From Betaproteobacteria bacterium (GTDB lineage: Bacteria; Pseudomonadota; Gammaproteobacteria; Burkholderiales; Rhodocyclaceae), in NCBI GenBank assembly GCA_012026885.1, contig VEPL01000007.1, positions 318,409 to 382,408 on the forward strand: a stretch of 64,000 nucleotides of DNA, read 5' to 3'. Below, piece after piece: positions 31,044-39,881 of the stretch. The notes beneath the pieces are model-generated. The model saw only the letters and a program-made list of their open reading frames with translations. It was not told the DNA's origin and did not search any database. Every line of letters starts with the position of its first letter. Within the stretch, counting starts at the first letter, position 1. The translations under genes were made by a program, and so were the position numbers.

Positions 31044-31739
31044 ATGATCGTCCTCGCCCTCGAGACTTCCACCGAACTCGGTACCTGCGCCCTCTGGCGC
31101 GCGGGGACGGTCGACGAACGCCGTTGCCCGCCCGGCCAGCCCCATTCCGAAACCCTGTTGCCGCTCGTGCGCGAGCTGCTGGCGGATTCCGGCGTCGCCT
31201 TCGCGGAGCTGGATGCGATCGCCTTCGGCGCCGGGCCCGGGGCCTTCACCGGGCTGCGCATCGCCTGCGGCCTCGCCCAGGGGCTGGCGGTCGGCGCCGG
31301 CGTTCCGGTCGTGCCCGTCGGCAGCCTCGACGCGATGGCGGAAACCTGCAGCGGCGAGCGCGTCCTCGCGCTGCTCGATGCGCGCATGGGCGAGGTCTAT
31401 TCCGGTTGTTTCACGCGCGAGGCGGCAACCGGGCTCGTTCCGTCCGGGGATGTCTCGGTGGCGCCGCCGGAAGCGGTCGCACTCCCGTCCGGGGCTGGCT
31501 GGCTGGCCTGCGGCAATGCCCCAGCAGCGTACCCGGCGCTGGCGCAGCGGTTGGTCGCGGCCGGGATCGCCTGGCAGCCGGGGATCCTGCCGACCGCCGG
31601 CGCCGTGGCGGCGATTGCCGCGCGGCGGCTGGCTGCCGGCGAGGCCGGACACGATCCGGCCGATGCGGGGCCCCTCTACGTGCGCGACAAGGTGGCGCGG
31701 ACCATCGCCGAGCGCCTGAGCGTAGGCGGGCGGGCATGA
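31044..31739 (+). CDS. tsaB: tRNA threonylcarbamoyladenosine biosynthesis protein TsaB
   Basis: MIVLALETSTELGTCALWR...GAGPGAFTGLRIACGLAQGLA. Confidence 0.92.
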   Translation: MIVLALETSTELGTCALWRAGTVDERRCPPGQPHSETLLPLVRELLADSGVAFAELDAIAFGAGPGAFTGLRIACGLAQGLAVGAGVPVVPVGSLDAMAETCSGERVLALLDARMGEVYSGCFTREAATGLVPSGDVSVAPPEAVALPSGAGWLACGNAPAAYPALAQRLVAAGIAWQPGILPTAGAVAAIAARRLAAGEAGHDPADAGPLYVRDKVARTIAERLSVGGRA

Positions 31740-32203
31740 GCACGGTGGCATCGACGAGCGAGATCGTCGCGGCCGGCCTCGGCGACCTCGATGCGCTGAC
31801 GGCGCTCGAAGGGTCGCTGCAGGCCTTCCCGTGGTCGCGGGGCAATTTCGCCGATTCGCTGGCGGCCGGGCACGACGTCTGGCTCTGCCGCGCCGATGGC
31901 GACGCTGTCGGTTACGCGGTAGTCATGCGGGCGCTCGACGAGGCGCACCTGCTCGTGCTCGGTGTCGACCGGCGCCGGCAGGGGCAGGGCTTCGGCGCCG
32001 GCCTGCTGCTCTGCGCGATGCGTGCCAGCGCCGCGGTCGGCGTGCGCCGCATGCTGCTCGAGGTGCGTGCCTCGAACGTGCGTGCCATCGCCTTCTACGA
32101 GGACTTCGGCTTCGCCCGCATCGGCCATCGCCGCGGCTATTATCCGGCGGCGGTCGGGCGTGAGGATGCACTGGTGCTGGCGAGGGAACTGCCATGGGAA
32201 TGA
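31736..32203 (+). CDS. rimI: Ribosomal protein bS18 alanine N-acetyltransferase
   Basis: GNAT fold: LVLGVDRRRQGQGFGAGLL...LEVRASNVRAIAFYEDFGFARIGHRRGYY. Confidence 0.9.
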   Translation: MSTVASTSEIVAAGLGDLDALTALEGSLQAFPWSRGNFADSLAAGHDVWLCRADGDAVGYAVVMRALDEAHLLVLGVDRRRQGQGFGAGLLLCAMRASAAVGVRRMLLEVRASNVRAIAFYEDFGFARIGHRRGYYPAAVGREDALVLARELPWE

Positions 32204-32958
32204 CGCGCGAACAGATGTTGGCCGAGATGGGCATTGCGCCGATCTGGCGCGAACGCGGCGCCGAGCCGACGCCGCCGTCGGTGCCGGACGCTTCGCTACC
32301 GCCGGCTGACGCGGTTGCGCTTGGTCGGCCCGTGGCGGTTGCGGTCGACGCCGCCGTGGCGGCAGTTTCGGCGCCAGCGTCCGACTGGGATGGATTGGCT
32401 GCACAGGTCGCCGCCTGCCGCGCGTGCGCCCTGTGCCGCGAACGCAAGCAGGCCGTGTTCGGCGTCGGCGACCGGCGGCCGGACTGGCTGTTCATCGGCG
32501 AGGGGCCGGGCGCGGAAGAGGATGCGCGTGGCGAGCCTTTTGTCGGCCAGGCCGGCAAGCTGCTCGACGCGATGCTGGACGCGCTCGACCTCAAGCGCGG
32601 CGAGCGGGTCTACATCGCCAACGCGGTCAAGTGCCGGCCGCCGGGCAACCGGACGCCGGAGCCGGACGAGATGGCGGCTTGCCGGCCGTTCCTCGAGCGG
32701 CAGATCGAACTGCTGAGGCCGGGCATCATCGTCCTGCTCGGCAAGGCGGCGGTGCATGCGCTTCTCCACGACGACAAGGCGCTGGGCGCGCTGCGCGGCA
32801 GGCAGCTCGAGTATCGCGGGATCCCGGTGGTGGTGACCTATCATCCGGCCTACCTGCTGCGCAACCTGCCGGAAAAGGCCAAGGCCTGGGAGGATCTGCT
32901 GTTCGCCCGGCGCTGCCTGCGGGCGACGGCCGCACCGGAGGCCGGCCTGCCGTTCTGA
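32194..32958 (+). CDS. Family 4-like Fe-S uracil-DNA glycosylase
   Basis: CRACALCRERKQAVFGVGDRRPDWLFIGEGPGAEEDARGEPFVGQAGKLLDAML; VTYHPAYLLR. Confidence 0.9.
   Translation: MGMTREQMLAEMGIAPIWRERGAEPTPPSVPDASLPPADAVALGRPVAVAVDAAVAAVSAPASDWDGLAAQVAACRACALCRERKQAVFGVGDRRPDWLFIGEGPGAEEDARGEPFVGQAGKLLDAMLDALDLKRGERVYIANAVKCRPPGNRTPEPDEMAACRPFLERQIELLRPGIIVLLGKAAVHALLHDDKALGALRGRQLEYRGIPVVVTYHPAYLLRNLPEKAKAWEDLLFARRCLRATAAPEAGLPF
32337..32350 (+). repeat. Dispersed 14-mer copy GGTTGCGGTCGACG
   Basis: Exact, in the udg N-terminal linker. Confidence 0.6.
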
Positions 32959-32979
32959 ACCCAGGCCGGCACGGGCGGC

Positions 32980-34245
32980 TCAGTGCGCCCGCGTGTCGTC
33001 CAGGTGGCAGACGTCGTCCTGGACGCGCTGGTTTTCCAGATGGCGCTGGCGGACCAGGTACATGAGGCCGCTGACGAAGAGGCCGAACAGCGTTATCACG
33101 ATGTAGATCGAGACTTCCAGGCGGATCATCAGGAAGTAGAGCCCGGTCATCACGAGGATCGACAGGTTCTCGTTGAAGTTCTGCACGGCGATCGAGTGGC
33201 CGGCGCCCATCAGGATGTGGCCGCGGTGCTGGAGCAGAGCGTTCATCGGCACGACGAAGAAGCCCGAAAGGCCGCCGACGAGGATGAGCAGTGGAATGGC
33301 CAGCCACATGTTGTGCACGAAGTTCATGACCAGCACGATGATGCCCATGGCGATGCCGAGCGGGATCACCTTGACCGACTTGCGTAGCGTGATGAAGCGC
33401 GCGGCGATCACCGCGCCGGCCGCCACCCCGATCGCCACCACGCCCTGCAGCATCGATGACTTGGAAAGATCGAGGCCGAGCGAGACTTCCGACCACTTGA
33501 TGACGATGAACTGCAGCGTCGCGCCGGCGCCCCAGAACAGCGTGGTGACGGCCAGCGAGATCTGGCCCAGCTTGTCGCGCCAGAGCAGCGTCAGGCAATG
33601 ATTGAATTCGTGAACCAGGTAGATCGGGTTCTTCTTGAGCGGCTTGTGATCGACTCCGGTATCCGGTACGTAGAAGTTGAACATCGCGGCGATCAGGTAG
33701 AGCCCGCCGATGATGGAGACGGCCATCTCGTTGGTGGTATCGACGCCGGTTTCGATGACCGGGAAATCGAAGCGCAGGATGGCCGAGGCGATCTCGGGCT
33801 TGATCAGGAGGCCGCCGACGACGACGCCGAGGATGATGGCGCCGACCGTCAGCCCCTCGATCCAGCCGTTGGCGACGACCAGCAGGCGGTGCGGCAGGTA
33901 CTCGGTCAGGATGCCGTACTTGGCCGGCGAATAGCAGGCCGCGCCGAGGCCGACTACCGCATAGGCGAGCAGCGGGTGGATGGTGAAGAACATCATCGCG
34001 CAGCCGGCGATCTTGATCGTGTTGCTGATCAGCATCACCCGGCCCTTGGGCATCGAGTCGGCGAAGGCGCCGACGAAGGCGGCAAGGACGACGTAGGAAA
34101 CCGTGAAGAAGGTCTTCAGCAGCGGCTCGTATTCGGCGGGCGCCTGCATCTCGCGCAGGGCGGCGATGGCGACGATGAGCAGCGCATTGTCGGCCAGGGC
34201 CGAGAAGAACTGCGCCGCCATGATGATGTAGAAGCCGAACGGCAC
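32980..34245 (-). CDS. lplT: Lysophospholipid transporter (MFS)
   Basis: MPFGFYIIMAAQFFSALADNALLIVAIAALREMQAP...YSPAKYGILTEYLPHRLLVVANGWIEGLTVGAIILG. Confidence 0.85.
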   Translation of the reverse strand: MPFGFYIIMAAQFFSALADNALLIVAIAALREMQAPAEYEPLLKTFFTVSYVVLAAFVGAFADSMPKGRVMLISNTIKIAGCAMMFFTIHPLLAYAVVGLGAACYSPAKYGILTEYLPHRLLVVANGWIEGLTVGAIILGVVVGGLLIKPEIASAILRFDFPVIETGVDTTNEMAVSIIGGLYLIAAMFNFYVPDTGVDHKPLKKNPIYLVHEFNHCLTLLWRDKLGQISLAVTTLFWGAGATLQFIVIKWSEVSLGLDLSKSSMLQGVVAIGVAAGAVIAARFITLRKSVKVIPLGIAMGIIVLVMNFVHNMWLAIPLLILVGGLSGFFVVPMNALLQHRGHILMGAGHSIAVQNFNENLSILVMTGLYFLMIRLEVSIYIVITLFGLFVSGLMYLVRQRHLENQRVQDDVCHLDDTRAH

Positions 34246-34415
34246 GTCGTCTCGTCGTCTCGCGGTGTGGATTGGGCGGGTTTATACCACGCTTTCCCTA
34301 CACTGCCATTGTGCGCTGCGGTCGACCGCCGGCCGTGGCCGGATTTTCGCCGGCGATGGCCACGCAAGCGGCGGATGTGCTTGAATAGCGGCCTCGAAAC
34401 CCAACGGACGACACG

Positions 34416-35309
34416 ATGGCCGACCGGCGCCTGCAGGTATTCCACGCGGTGGCGAAGCACCTGAGCTTCACCCGCGCGGCGGAGTATCTGTTCCTCAGCC
34501 AGTCGGCGGTGACTTTCCAGGTCCGCCAGCTCGAGGACCAGTACCGGACCAGGCTGTTCGAGCGGCGCCACGGGTCGATCGCGCTGACGCTGGCTGGCGA
34601 AATGGTTCTCTCCTACGCCGAGCGCATCCTCGCGCTGTCCGACGAGCTCGATGTGCGCATGGCCGATATGACCGGTGAGCTGCGTGGCCCGCTGGCCGTC
34701 GGCGTCAGCACCAGCGCCGCCAGCCGCCTGCTGCCGCCGCTGGCGGCGGCGTTCAACGCAGCCCACCCGCAGGCCCGCATGACGGTCACGGTCGCCAATT
34801 CCGCCCGCATCGAGGGGGCGGTCGCCCGGCAGGAGCTCGATGTCGGGCTGGTCGACGGACCGTCCGGTGGCGAGGGTATCGAGGCAGTCCGCTGCTGCGA
34901 CGACGAGCTGGTGGTCGCCGTCTCACCCGATCATCCGCTGCTGGGTGCGCGCAAGATTTCGCCCAAGGTGCTCGCCGATTTCGAATATCTGTCCCGCGAA
35001 CCCGGATCGGGAACCCGTGCTGTCACCGAAGCCTGGTTCGCGGCCCACGGCGTCGCCCCGGATTCGCTCAAGGTGCAGATGGAACTGGGTAGTCCGGAGG
35101 CGCTGCTCGGGGTCGTTGCGAGCGGGCTCGGCTTTGCCGTCGTATCCCGGCGTTGCACGACCGATGTCCCCGGCATCGCCATCCGCGCGCTCGAGCCGGA
35201 ACTGCGCCGCGACATCCTGCTGGTCACCGCCCGCGACCGCTTCCGCACGCGCCTGGTCGCCCGCTTCGGGGAATTCGCCCGCCAGCATCTGGCGGAGTGG
35301 CGCTCATGA
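34416..35309 (+). CDS. LysR-family transcriptional regulator
   Basis: MADRRLQVFHAVAKHLSFTRAAEYLFLSQSAVTFQVRQLEDQYRTRLFERR. Confidence 0.92.
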   Translation: MADRRLQVFHAVAKHLSFTRAAEYLFLSQSAVTFQVRQLEDQYRTRLFERRHGSIALTLAGEMVLSYAERILALSDELDVRMADMTGELRGPLAVGVSTSAASRLLPPLAAAFNAAHPQARMTVTVANSARIEGAVARQELDVGLVDGPSGGEGIEAVRCCDDELVVAVSPDHPLLGARKISPKVLADFEYLSREPGSGTRAVTEAWFAAHGVAPDSLKVQMELGSPEALLGVVASGLGFAVVSRRCTTDVPGIAIRALEPELRRDILLVTARDRFRTRLVARFGEFARQHLAEWRS

Positions 35310-36400
35310 ACGTATCGCGTCCCATCCGCGCGCGCATCGCGCCGGCCGCACTGCGCCACAATTACCGCGTGGCGAAGCGGGCAGCACCGCATGCCAGCGC
35401 CTGGGCGGTGATCAAGGCCAACGCCTACGGCCACGGCCAGTGGCGGGCCGTCGAGGCGCTGCGCGGCGAGGCGGACGGCTTTGCGCTGCTCGAGCCGGAA
35501 CAGGCGGTTGCCCTGCGCGAAGCCGGGGTCGGCGGCCCGATCCTGCTGCTCGAGGGCATCTTTTCGGCGCGCGACGCGCGGGCGGTCGGCGAATTCGGGC
35601 TGACCACGGTGATTCATTGCCGCGAGCAGCTCGATCTGTTCCTGCGCGCGCTGCCGGCCGCTGCGCGCTGTGGCGTCTACCTCAAGCTCAACACCGGCAT
35701 GAACCGTCTCGGCATGGGCAGCGCCGACCTCGCCGCGGCGCTGGCTGCGCTGGCCGGGCGTCCCGGCATCGAAGTCACGCTGATGACGCATTTCGCCGAG
35801 GCCGACGGGCCGCGAGGGATTGACGGGCAGCTCGCGCGCTTCGCCGAAATGGCCGGCGACTGGTCCGGCCCGGTCAGCTTCGGCAATTCGGCGGCCATCC
35901 TGCGCCATCCGGCTGGGCACGGCGACTGGGTGCGCCCCGGCATCATGCTCTACGGGGCCAGCCCCTTCGCCGATGAAAGTGCGACGGCGCTCGGATTGCG
36001 GCCGACGATGACGCTGGAGAGCGCGCTCATCGGCGTCCAGGAACTGCAGCCGGGGGATCGCGTCGGCTACGGCGGCACCTTCACGGCCGAGAAGCCGATG
36101 CGCATCGGCATCGTCGCCTGTGGCTACGCCGACGGCTATCCGCGTCATGCGCCGACCGGCACGCCGGTCGCCGTGGCCGGCCGGCGGACGCATACCCTCG
36201 GGCGTGTGTCCATGGATATGCTCGCCTGCGACATCAGCGACATCCCGGCGGCCGGCATCGGCGCGCCGGTGACCCTGTGGGGCGACGGGCCGGCCGGTAG
36301 CGTGGCGGCCGACGAAGTGGCCGCGGCGGCCGGCACCATCGCCTACGAACTCTTCTGCGCGCTGGCGCCGCGCGTGCCGGTTGCGGTCGACGCGGAATAA
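35306..36400 (+). CDS. alr: Alanine racemase
   Basis: AWAVIKANAYGHGQWRAVEAL; KLNTGMNRLGM; RVGYGGTF; RVSMDMLACDIS. Confidence 0.95.
   Translation: MNVSRPIRARIAPAALRHNYRVAKRAAPHASAWAVIKANAYGHGQWRAVEALRGEADGFALLEPEQAVALREAGVGGPILLLEGIFSARDARAVGEFGLTTVIHCREQLDLFLRALPAAARCGVYLKLNTGMNRLGMGSADLAAALAALAGRPGIEVTLMTHFAEADGPRGIDGQLARFAEMAGDWSGPVSFGNSAAILRHPAGHGDWVRPGIMLYGASPFADESATALGLRPTMTLESALIGVQELQPGDRVGYGGTFTAEKPMRIGIVACGYADGYPRHAPTGTPVAVAGRRTHTLGRVSMDMLACDISDIPAAGIGAPVTLWGDGPAGSVAADEVAAAAGTIAYELFCALAPRVPVAVDAE
36379..36392 (+). repeat. Dispersed 14-mer copy GGTTGCGGTCGACG
   Basis: Exact, at the 3' end of alr. Confidence 0.6.
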
Positions 36401-37765
36401 ATGGCAAAAACCAAAACCAGAACGCAGTACAACTGCAGCGAGTGCGGTGCGAGCAGCCCCAAGTGGCAGGGGCAGTGTCCCGGCTGCGGCGAGTGGAACA
36501 CACTGGTCGAAGGCGTTTCCGAAAAGGCGGGTGGCAGCCGCTTCGAATCGCTGGCCCCGGCGGCGCGGGTGCGCAACCTCGGCGAGATCGAGGCGCGCGA
36601 GGCGACGCGGATACCGACCGGCATCGGCGAATTCGACCGCGCGCTCGGTGGCGGCCTCGTGGCAGGCGGCGTCGTGCTGATCGGCGGCGATCCGGGCATC
36701 GGCAAGAGTACGCTGCTGCTGCAGGCGCTCGCCGAACTGTCGGGCGCGCGCCCGGTGCTCTACGTGAGCGGCGAGGAGTCGGGCGAGCAGGTGGCCCTGC
36801 GCGCGCACCGGCTCGGGCTCGATGCGCGGGCGCTGCCGTTGCTCGCCGAGATCAACCTCGAGCGCATCCTGGCGGAATTGCAGGCCTTGCGGCCGCAGGT
36901 CGCGGTGATCGACTCGATCCAGACCCTGTGGTCCGATGAGCTGAACAGCGCCCCCGGCTCGGTCGCCCAGGTGCGCGAATGCGCGGCACAGCTGACGCGG
37001 CTGGCCAAGCAGACCGGCATCACCGTCATCCTGGTCGGGCACGTGACCAAGGAAGGCGCGCTGGCCGGTCCGCGCGTGCTCGAGCACATCGTCGATACGG
37101 TGCTCTATTTCGAGGGCGATACGCACTCCAGCTTCCGCCTCGTGCGGGCGTTCAAGAACCGCTTCGGCGCGGTCAACGAGCTGGGCGTCTTCGCGATGAC
37201 CGACCGCGGGCTCAAGGGTGTCAGCAATCCGTCGGCGATGTTCCTGTCGCGCCACGAGCAGGACGTGGCGGGGTCGTGCGTGCTGGTGACGCAGGAGGGA
37301 ACGCGGCCGCTGCTCGTCGAGATCCAGGCGCTGGTCGATACGGCGCACGGCAATCCGCGCCGCCTGACCGTCGGCCTCGACAGCCAGCGCCTGGCGATGC
37401 TGCTCGCCGTCCTGCACCGCCACGCCGGCATCGTCTGTTTCGATCAGGACGTCTTCGTGAATGCCGTAGGCGGGGTGCGCATCGGCGAACCGGCGGCCGA
37501 CCTGGCGGTGCTCATGTCAATCGCCTCGTCGTTGAAAAACAAGCCGTTACCTGCGAAACTTGTTGTATTTGGTGAGGTTGGTCTGGCCGGCGAGATCCGC
37601 CCGGCGCCGCGTGGCCAGGAGCGCCTGCGCGAGGCGGCCAAGCTCGGCTTCACGCGCGCACTGATTCCCGAAGCCAACCGGCCGAAGCAGGCGATTCCCG
37701 GCCTCGAAGTCATCGCGGTGCGTCGCGTCGAGGAAGCGGTGGCGAGGATGCGGGAACTCGACTAA
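36401..37765 (+). CDS. radA: DNA repair protein RadA
   Basis: N-terminal zinc finger CSECGASSPKWQGQCPGCGEWNT; Walker A GGDPGIGKST; KNRFG motif. Confidence 0.97.
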   Translation: MAKTKTRTQYNCSECGASSPKWQGQCPGCGEWNTLVEGVSEKAGGSRFESLAPAARVRNLGEIEAREATRIPTGIGEFDRALGGGLVAGGVVLIGGDPGIGKSTLLLQALAELSGARPVLYVSGEESGEQVALRAHRLGLDARALPLLAEINLERILAELQALRPQVAVIDSIQTLWSDELNSAPGSVAQVRECAAQLTRLAKQTGITVILVGHVTKEGALAGPRVLEHIVDTVLYFEGDTHSSFRLVRAFKNRFGAVNELGVFAMTDRGLKGVSNPSAMFLSRHEQDVAGSCVLVTQEGTRPLLVEIQALVDTAHGNPRRLTVGLDSQRLAMLLAVLHRHAGIVCFDQDVFVNAVGGVRIGEPAADLAVLMSIASSLKNKPLPAKLVVFGEVGLAGEIRPAPRGQERLREAAKLGFTRALIPEANRPKQAIPGLEVIAVRRVEEAVARMRELD

Positions 37766-37793
37766 GCTCCGCAGGTACCCCGACGCTCTCCGC

Positions 37794-39881
37794 ATGTTCA
37801 ATCTCGCCCGCTACTTCTCGACCCTCAGCCTGATCCTGATCGGCCTGGCGGCCGGTCTTCTCGGCCTGCTCTACCGGGAGGTCGCGCTGCACCAGCTGAC
37901 CGTGCAGGGCGAGGACCGCAACGTGGCCATGGCGGAAGTGGTCAAGAATGCGCTGGGCGGCCCGTTGAACGGCCTGCTTGCCGCTGCGGTCGGCCAGGAC
38001 GGCGGGCAGGCTGCCGCCGCCGAGGAAAGCCGCCAGCTCGCTGAGGGTATCGAGACCCTGCTGCGCGGAACGGCGATTGTTCGCATCAAGGTCTATAACC
38101 GTCTCGGCGTCATCGTCTTCTCGACCGACGGCGCCCAGGTCGGCGAAGTCCGCCGGGAGAACCCGGGTTTCAAGTCGGCGCTGGGCGACAGCATCAACAG
38201 CAGCCTGACGCGCAGCGATTACGTCGACCAGTTCGAGGGCCTGCGCGCCGGCACCGACCTGCTGGCCACCTACATGCCCATCACCGTCGACGGGCGCGGC
38301 ATCGAGGGCGTCCTCGAGATCTATCAGGATGTCGGCGAGTTCGTGGCGTCCTTCGAGCGCATGCAATGGATGGTGACCGGCGTGGCCATCGCCATCTTCG
38401 CGCTGCTCTACCTGCTGCAGTTCCTTGTCGTCCGCCGCGCCCAGGGCATCCTGCGCGAACAATCGGCGCGCCTAGAGGCGACGCGCAACTCGCTGGAGAT
38501 CCAGGTCGATGCCCGTACCACCGAGCTGCGCCGCGCCAACCGGCAGCTCAAGGCCGAGATTGCCGAGCGCCAGCAGGCCGAGCACAAGCTGAACTACCTC
38601 GCTTACCACGACCCGCTCACCGGGCTGGCCAACCGCCGCTATTTCGTCGAGCGGCTCGAGTCCAGCCTGCGCGATGCAGCCCGCCACAAGCACCGGCTCG
38701 CCGTGCTGTTCATCGACCTCGACCAGTTCAAGCAGGTCAACGACTCGCTCGGCCACGGGATCGGCGACGAACTGCTCGTTTCAGTCGCCACCGGCCTGAC
38801 CGAGCACGTTCGCCTGATCGACATGATCGCACGCCTCGGCGGCGACGAATTCATCTGCGTGATGGAGTCGGTGCGTACCGACGAGGAGGTGGCGATGCTG
38901 GCGCGCGAGGTGATCGCTGCCTTCGACGAGCCATTCCGCATCAGCGGGCACGACCTTTTCCTGTCCGCTTCGATCGGGATCAGCGTGTTTCCGCAGGACG
39001 GCGCCTCGGTTCAGGACCTGCTGCGCAATGCCGATACCGCGATGTACCGGGCAAAGGCGATGGGGCGCGGCAATTTCCATTTCTACACGCCGGAGATGAC
39101 GCGCGAGGCGCAGGAACGCATCCGCCTCGAGACCCATCTGCGCAAGGCCATGGACAACGGCGAATTCTCGGTGCACCTGCAGCCGCAGGTCGAAGCCGAC
39201 ACCGGCAACCTGGTCGGCGCCGAGGCGCTGGTGCGCTGGCACAGCCCCGAACTCGGCGACGTGTCGCCGGCGCGCTTCATCCCCGTGGCCGAAGAGTCCG
39301 GCCTCATCGTCGGGCTCGGCGCCTGGGTGCTGCGCGAGTCCTGCCGCCAGCTCATGCGCTGGGGGGAGGGTGGTTTCGACCTGCCGCACGTATCGGTCAA
39401 CCTGTCGGTCAAGCAGCTCGAGCGGCCCGAATTCATCGACCTGCTGCAGGCGATCATCACCGAGACGGGCATCGATCCGGGGCGCCTCAAGCTCGAGATC
39501 ACCGAATCCGTGGTCATGGCAGTGGAGGATCCCTTCGCGCTGCTGGTCAACCTGCGGGCCCTCGGCGTCAGCCTCGCGCTCGACGATTTCGGCACCGGCT
39601 ATTCGTCGCTCAGCTACCTCAAGGCGCTGCCGGTCCAGCAGCTCAAGATCGATCGCTCCTTCGTCATGGGCATCGGCTCGAATGCCGAGGACGAGGCGAT
39701 CATCCGCTCGGTCATGGCCCTGGCCAGCAGCCTCGACTTCGAGGTCGTCGCCGAAGGGGTCGAGACAGCCGACCAGGCGCGCTTTCTCAAATCGGTCGGC
39801 TGCCACCAGTTCCAGGGCTGGCTGCACGGACGCGCCGTGGCGCCCGCCGAATTCCGCGAGCGCTGGGCACGGCTCAGATGA
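37794..39881 (+). CDS. Membrane-bound GGDEF-EAL protein
   Basis: Two TM segments; RLGGDEF and GAEALVRW motifs intact; DDFGTGYSSLSYLK. Confidence 0.93.
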   Translation: MFNLARYFSTLSLILIGLAAGLLGLLYREVALHQLTVQGEDRNVAMAEVVKNALGGPLNGLLAAAVGQDGGQAAAAEESRQLAEGIETLLRGTAIVRIKVYNRLGVIVFSTDGAQVGEVRRENPGFKSALGDSINSSLTRSDYVDQFEGLRAGTDLLATYMPITVDGRGIEGVLEIYQDVGEFVASFERMQWMVTGVAIAIFALLYLLQFLVVRRAQGILREQSARLEATRNSLEIQVDARTTELRRANRQLKAEIAERQQAEHKLNYLAYHDPLTGLANRRYFVERLESSLRDAARHKHRLAVLFIDLDQFKQVNDSLGHGIGDELLVSVATGLTEHVRLIDMIARLGGDEFICVMESVRTDEEVAMLAREVIAAFDEPFRISGHDLFLSASIGISVFPQDGASVQDLLRNADTAMYRAKAMGRGNFHFYTPEMTREAQERIRLETHLRKAMDNGEFSVHLQPQVEADTGNLVGAEALVRWHSPELGDVSPARFIPVAEESGLIVGLGAWVLRESCRQLMRWGEGGFDLPHVSVNLSVKQLERPEFIDLLQAIITETGIDPGRLKLEITESVVMAVEDPFALLVNLRALGVSLALDDFGTGYSSLSYLKALPVQQLKIDRSFVMGIGSNAEDEAIIRSVMALASSLDFEVVAEGVETADQARFLKSVGCHQFQGWLHGRAVAPAEFRERWARLR

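Noticed and set aside
34931-37423. 830-aa minus-strand ORF across LysR, alr and radA
   Set aside because: Spans three confident opposite-strand genes; low-complexity Arg/Ala/Asp-rich shadow ORF.
38366-39877. N-terminal part of the 1333-aa ORF 38366..42367
   Set aside because: Wrong-frame translation of the GGDEF-EAL gene joined to the permease; true permease start is ATG 39878.
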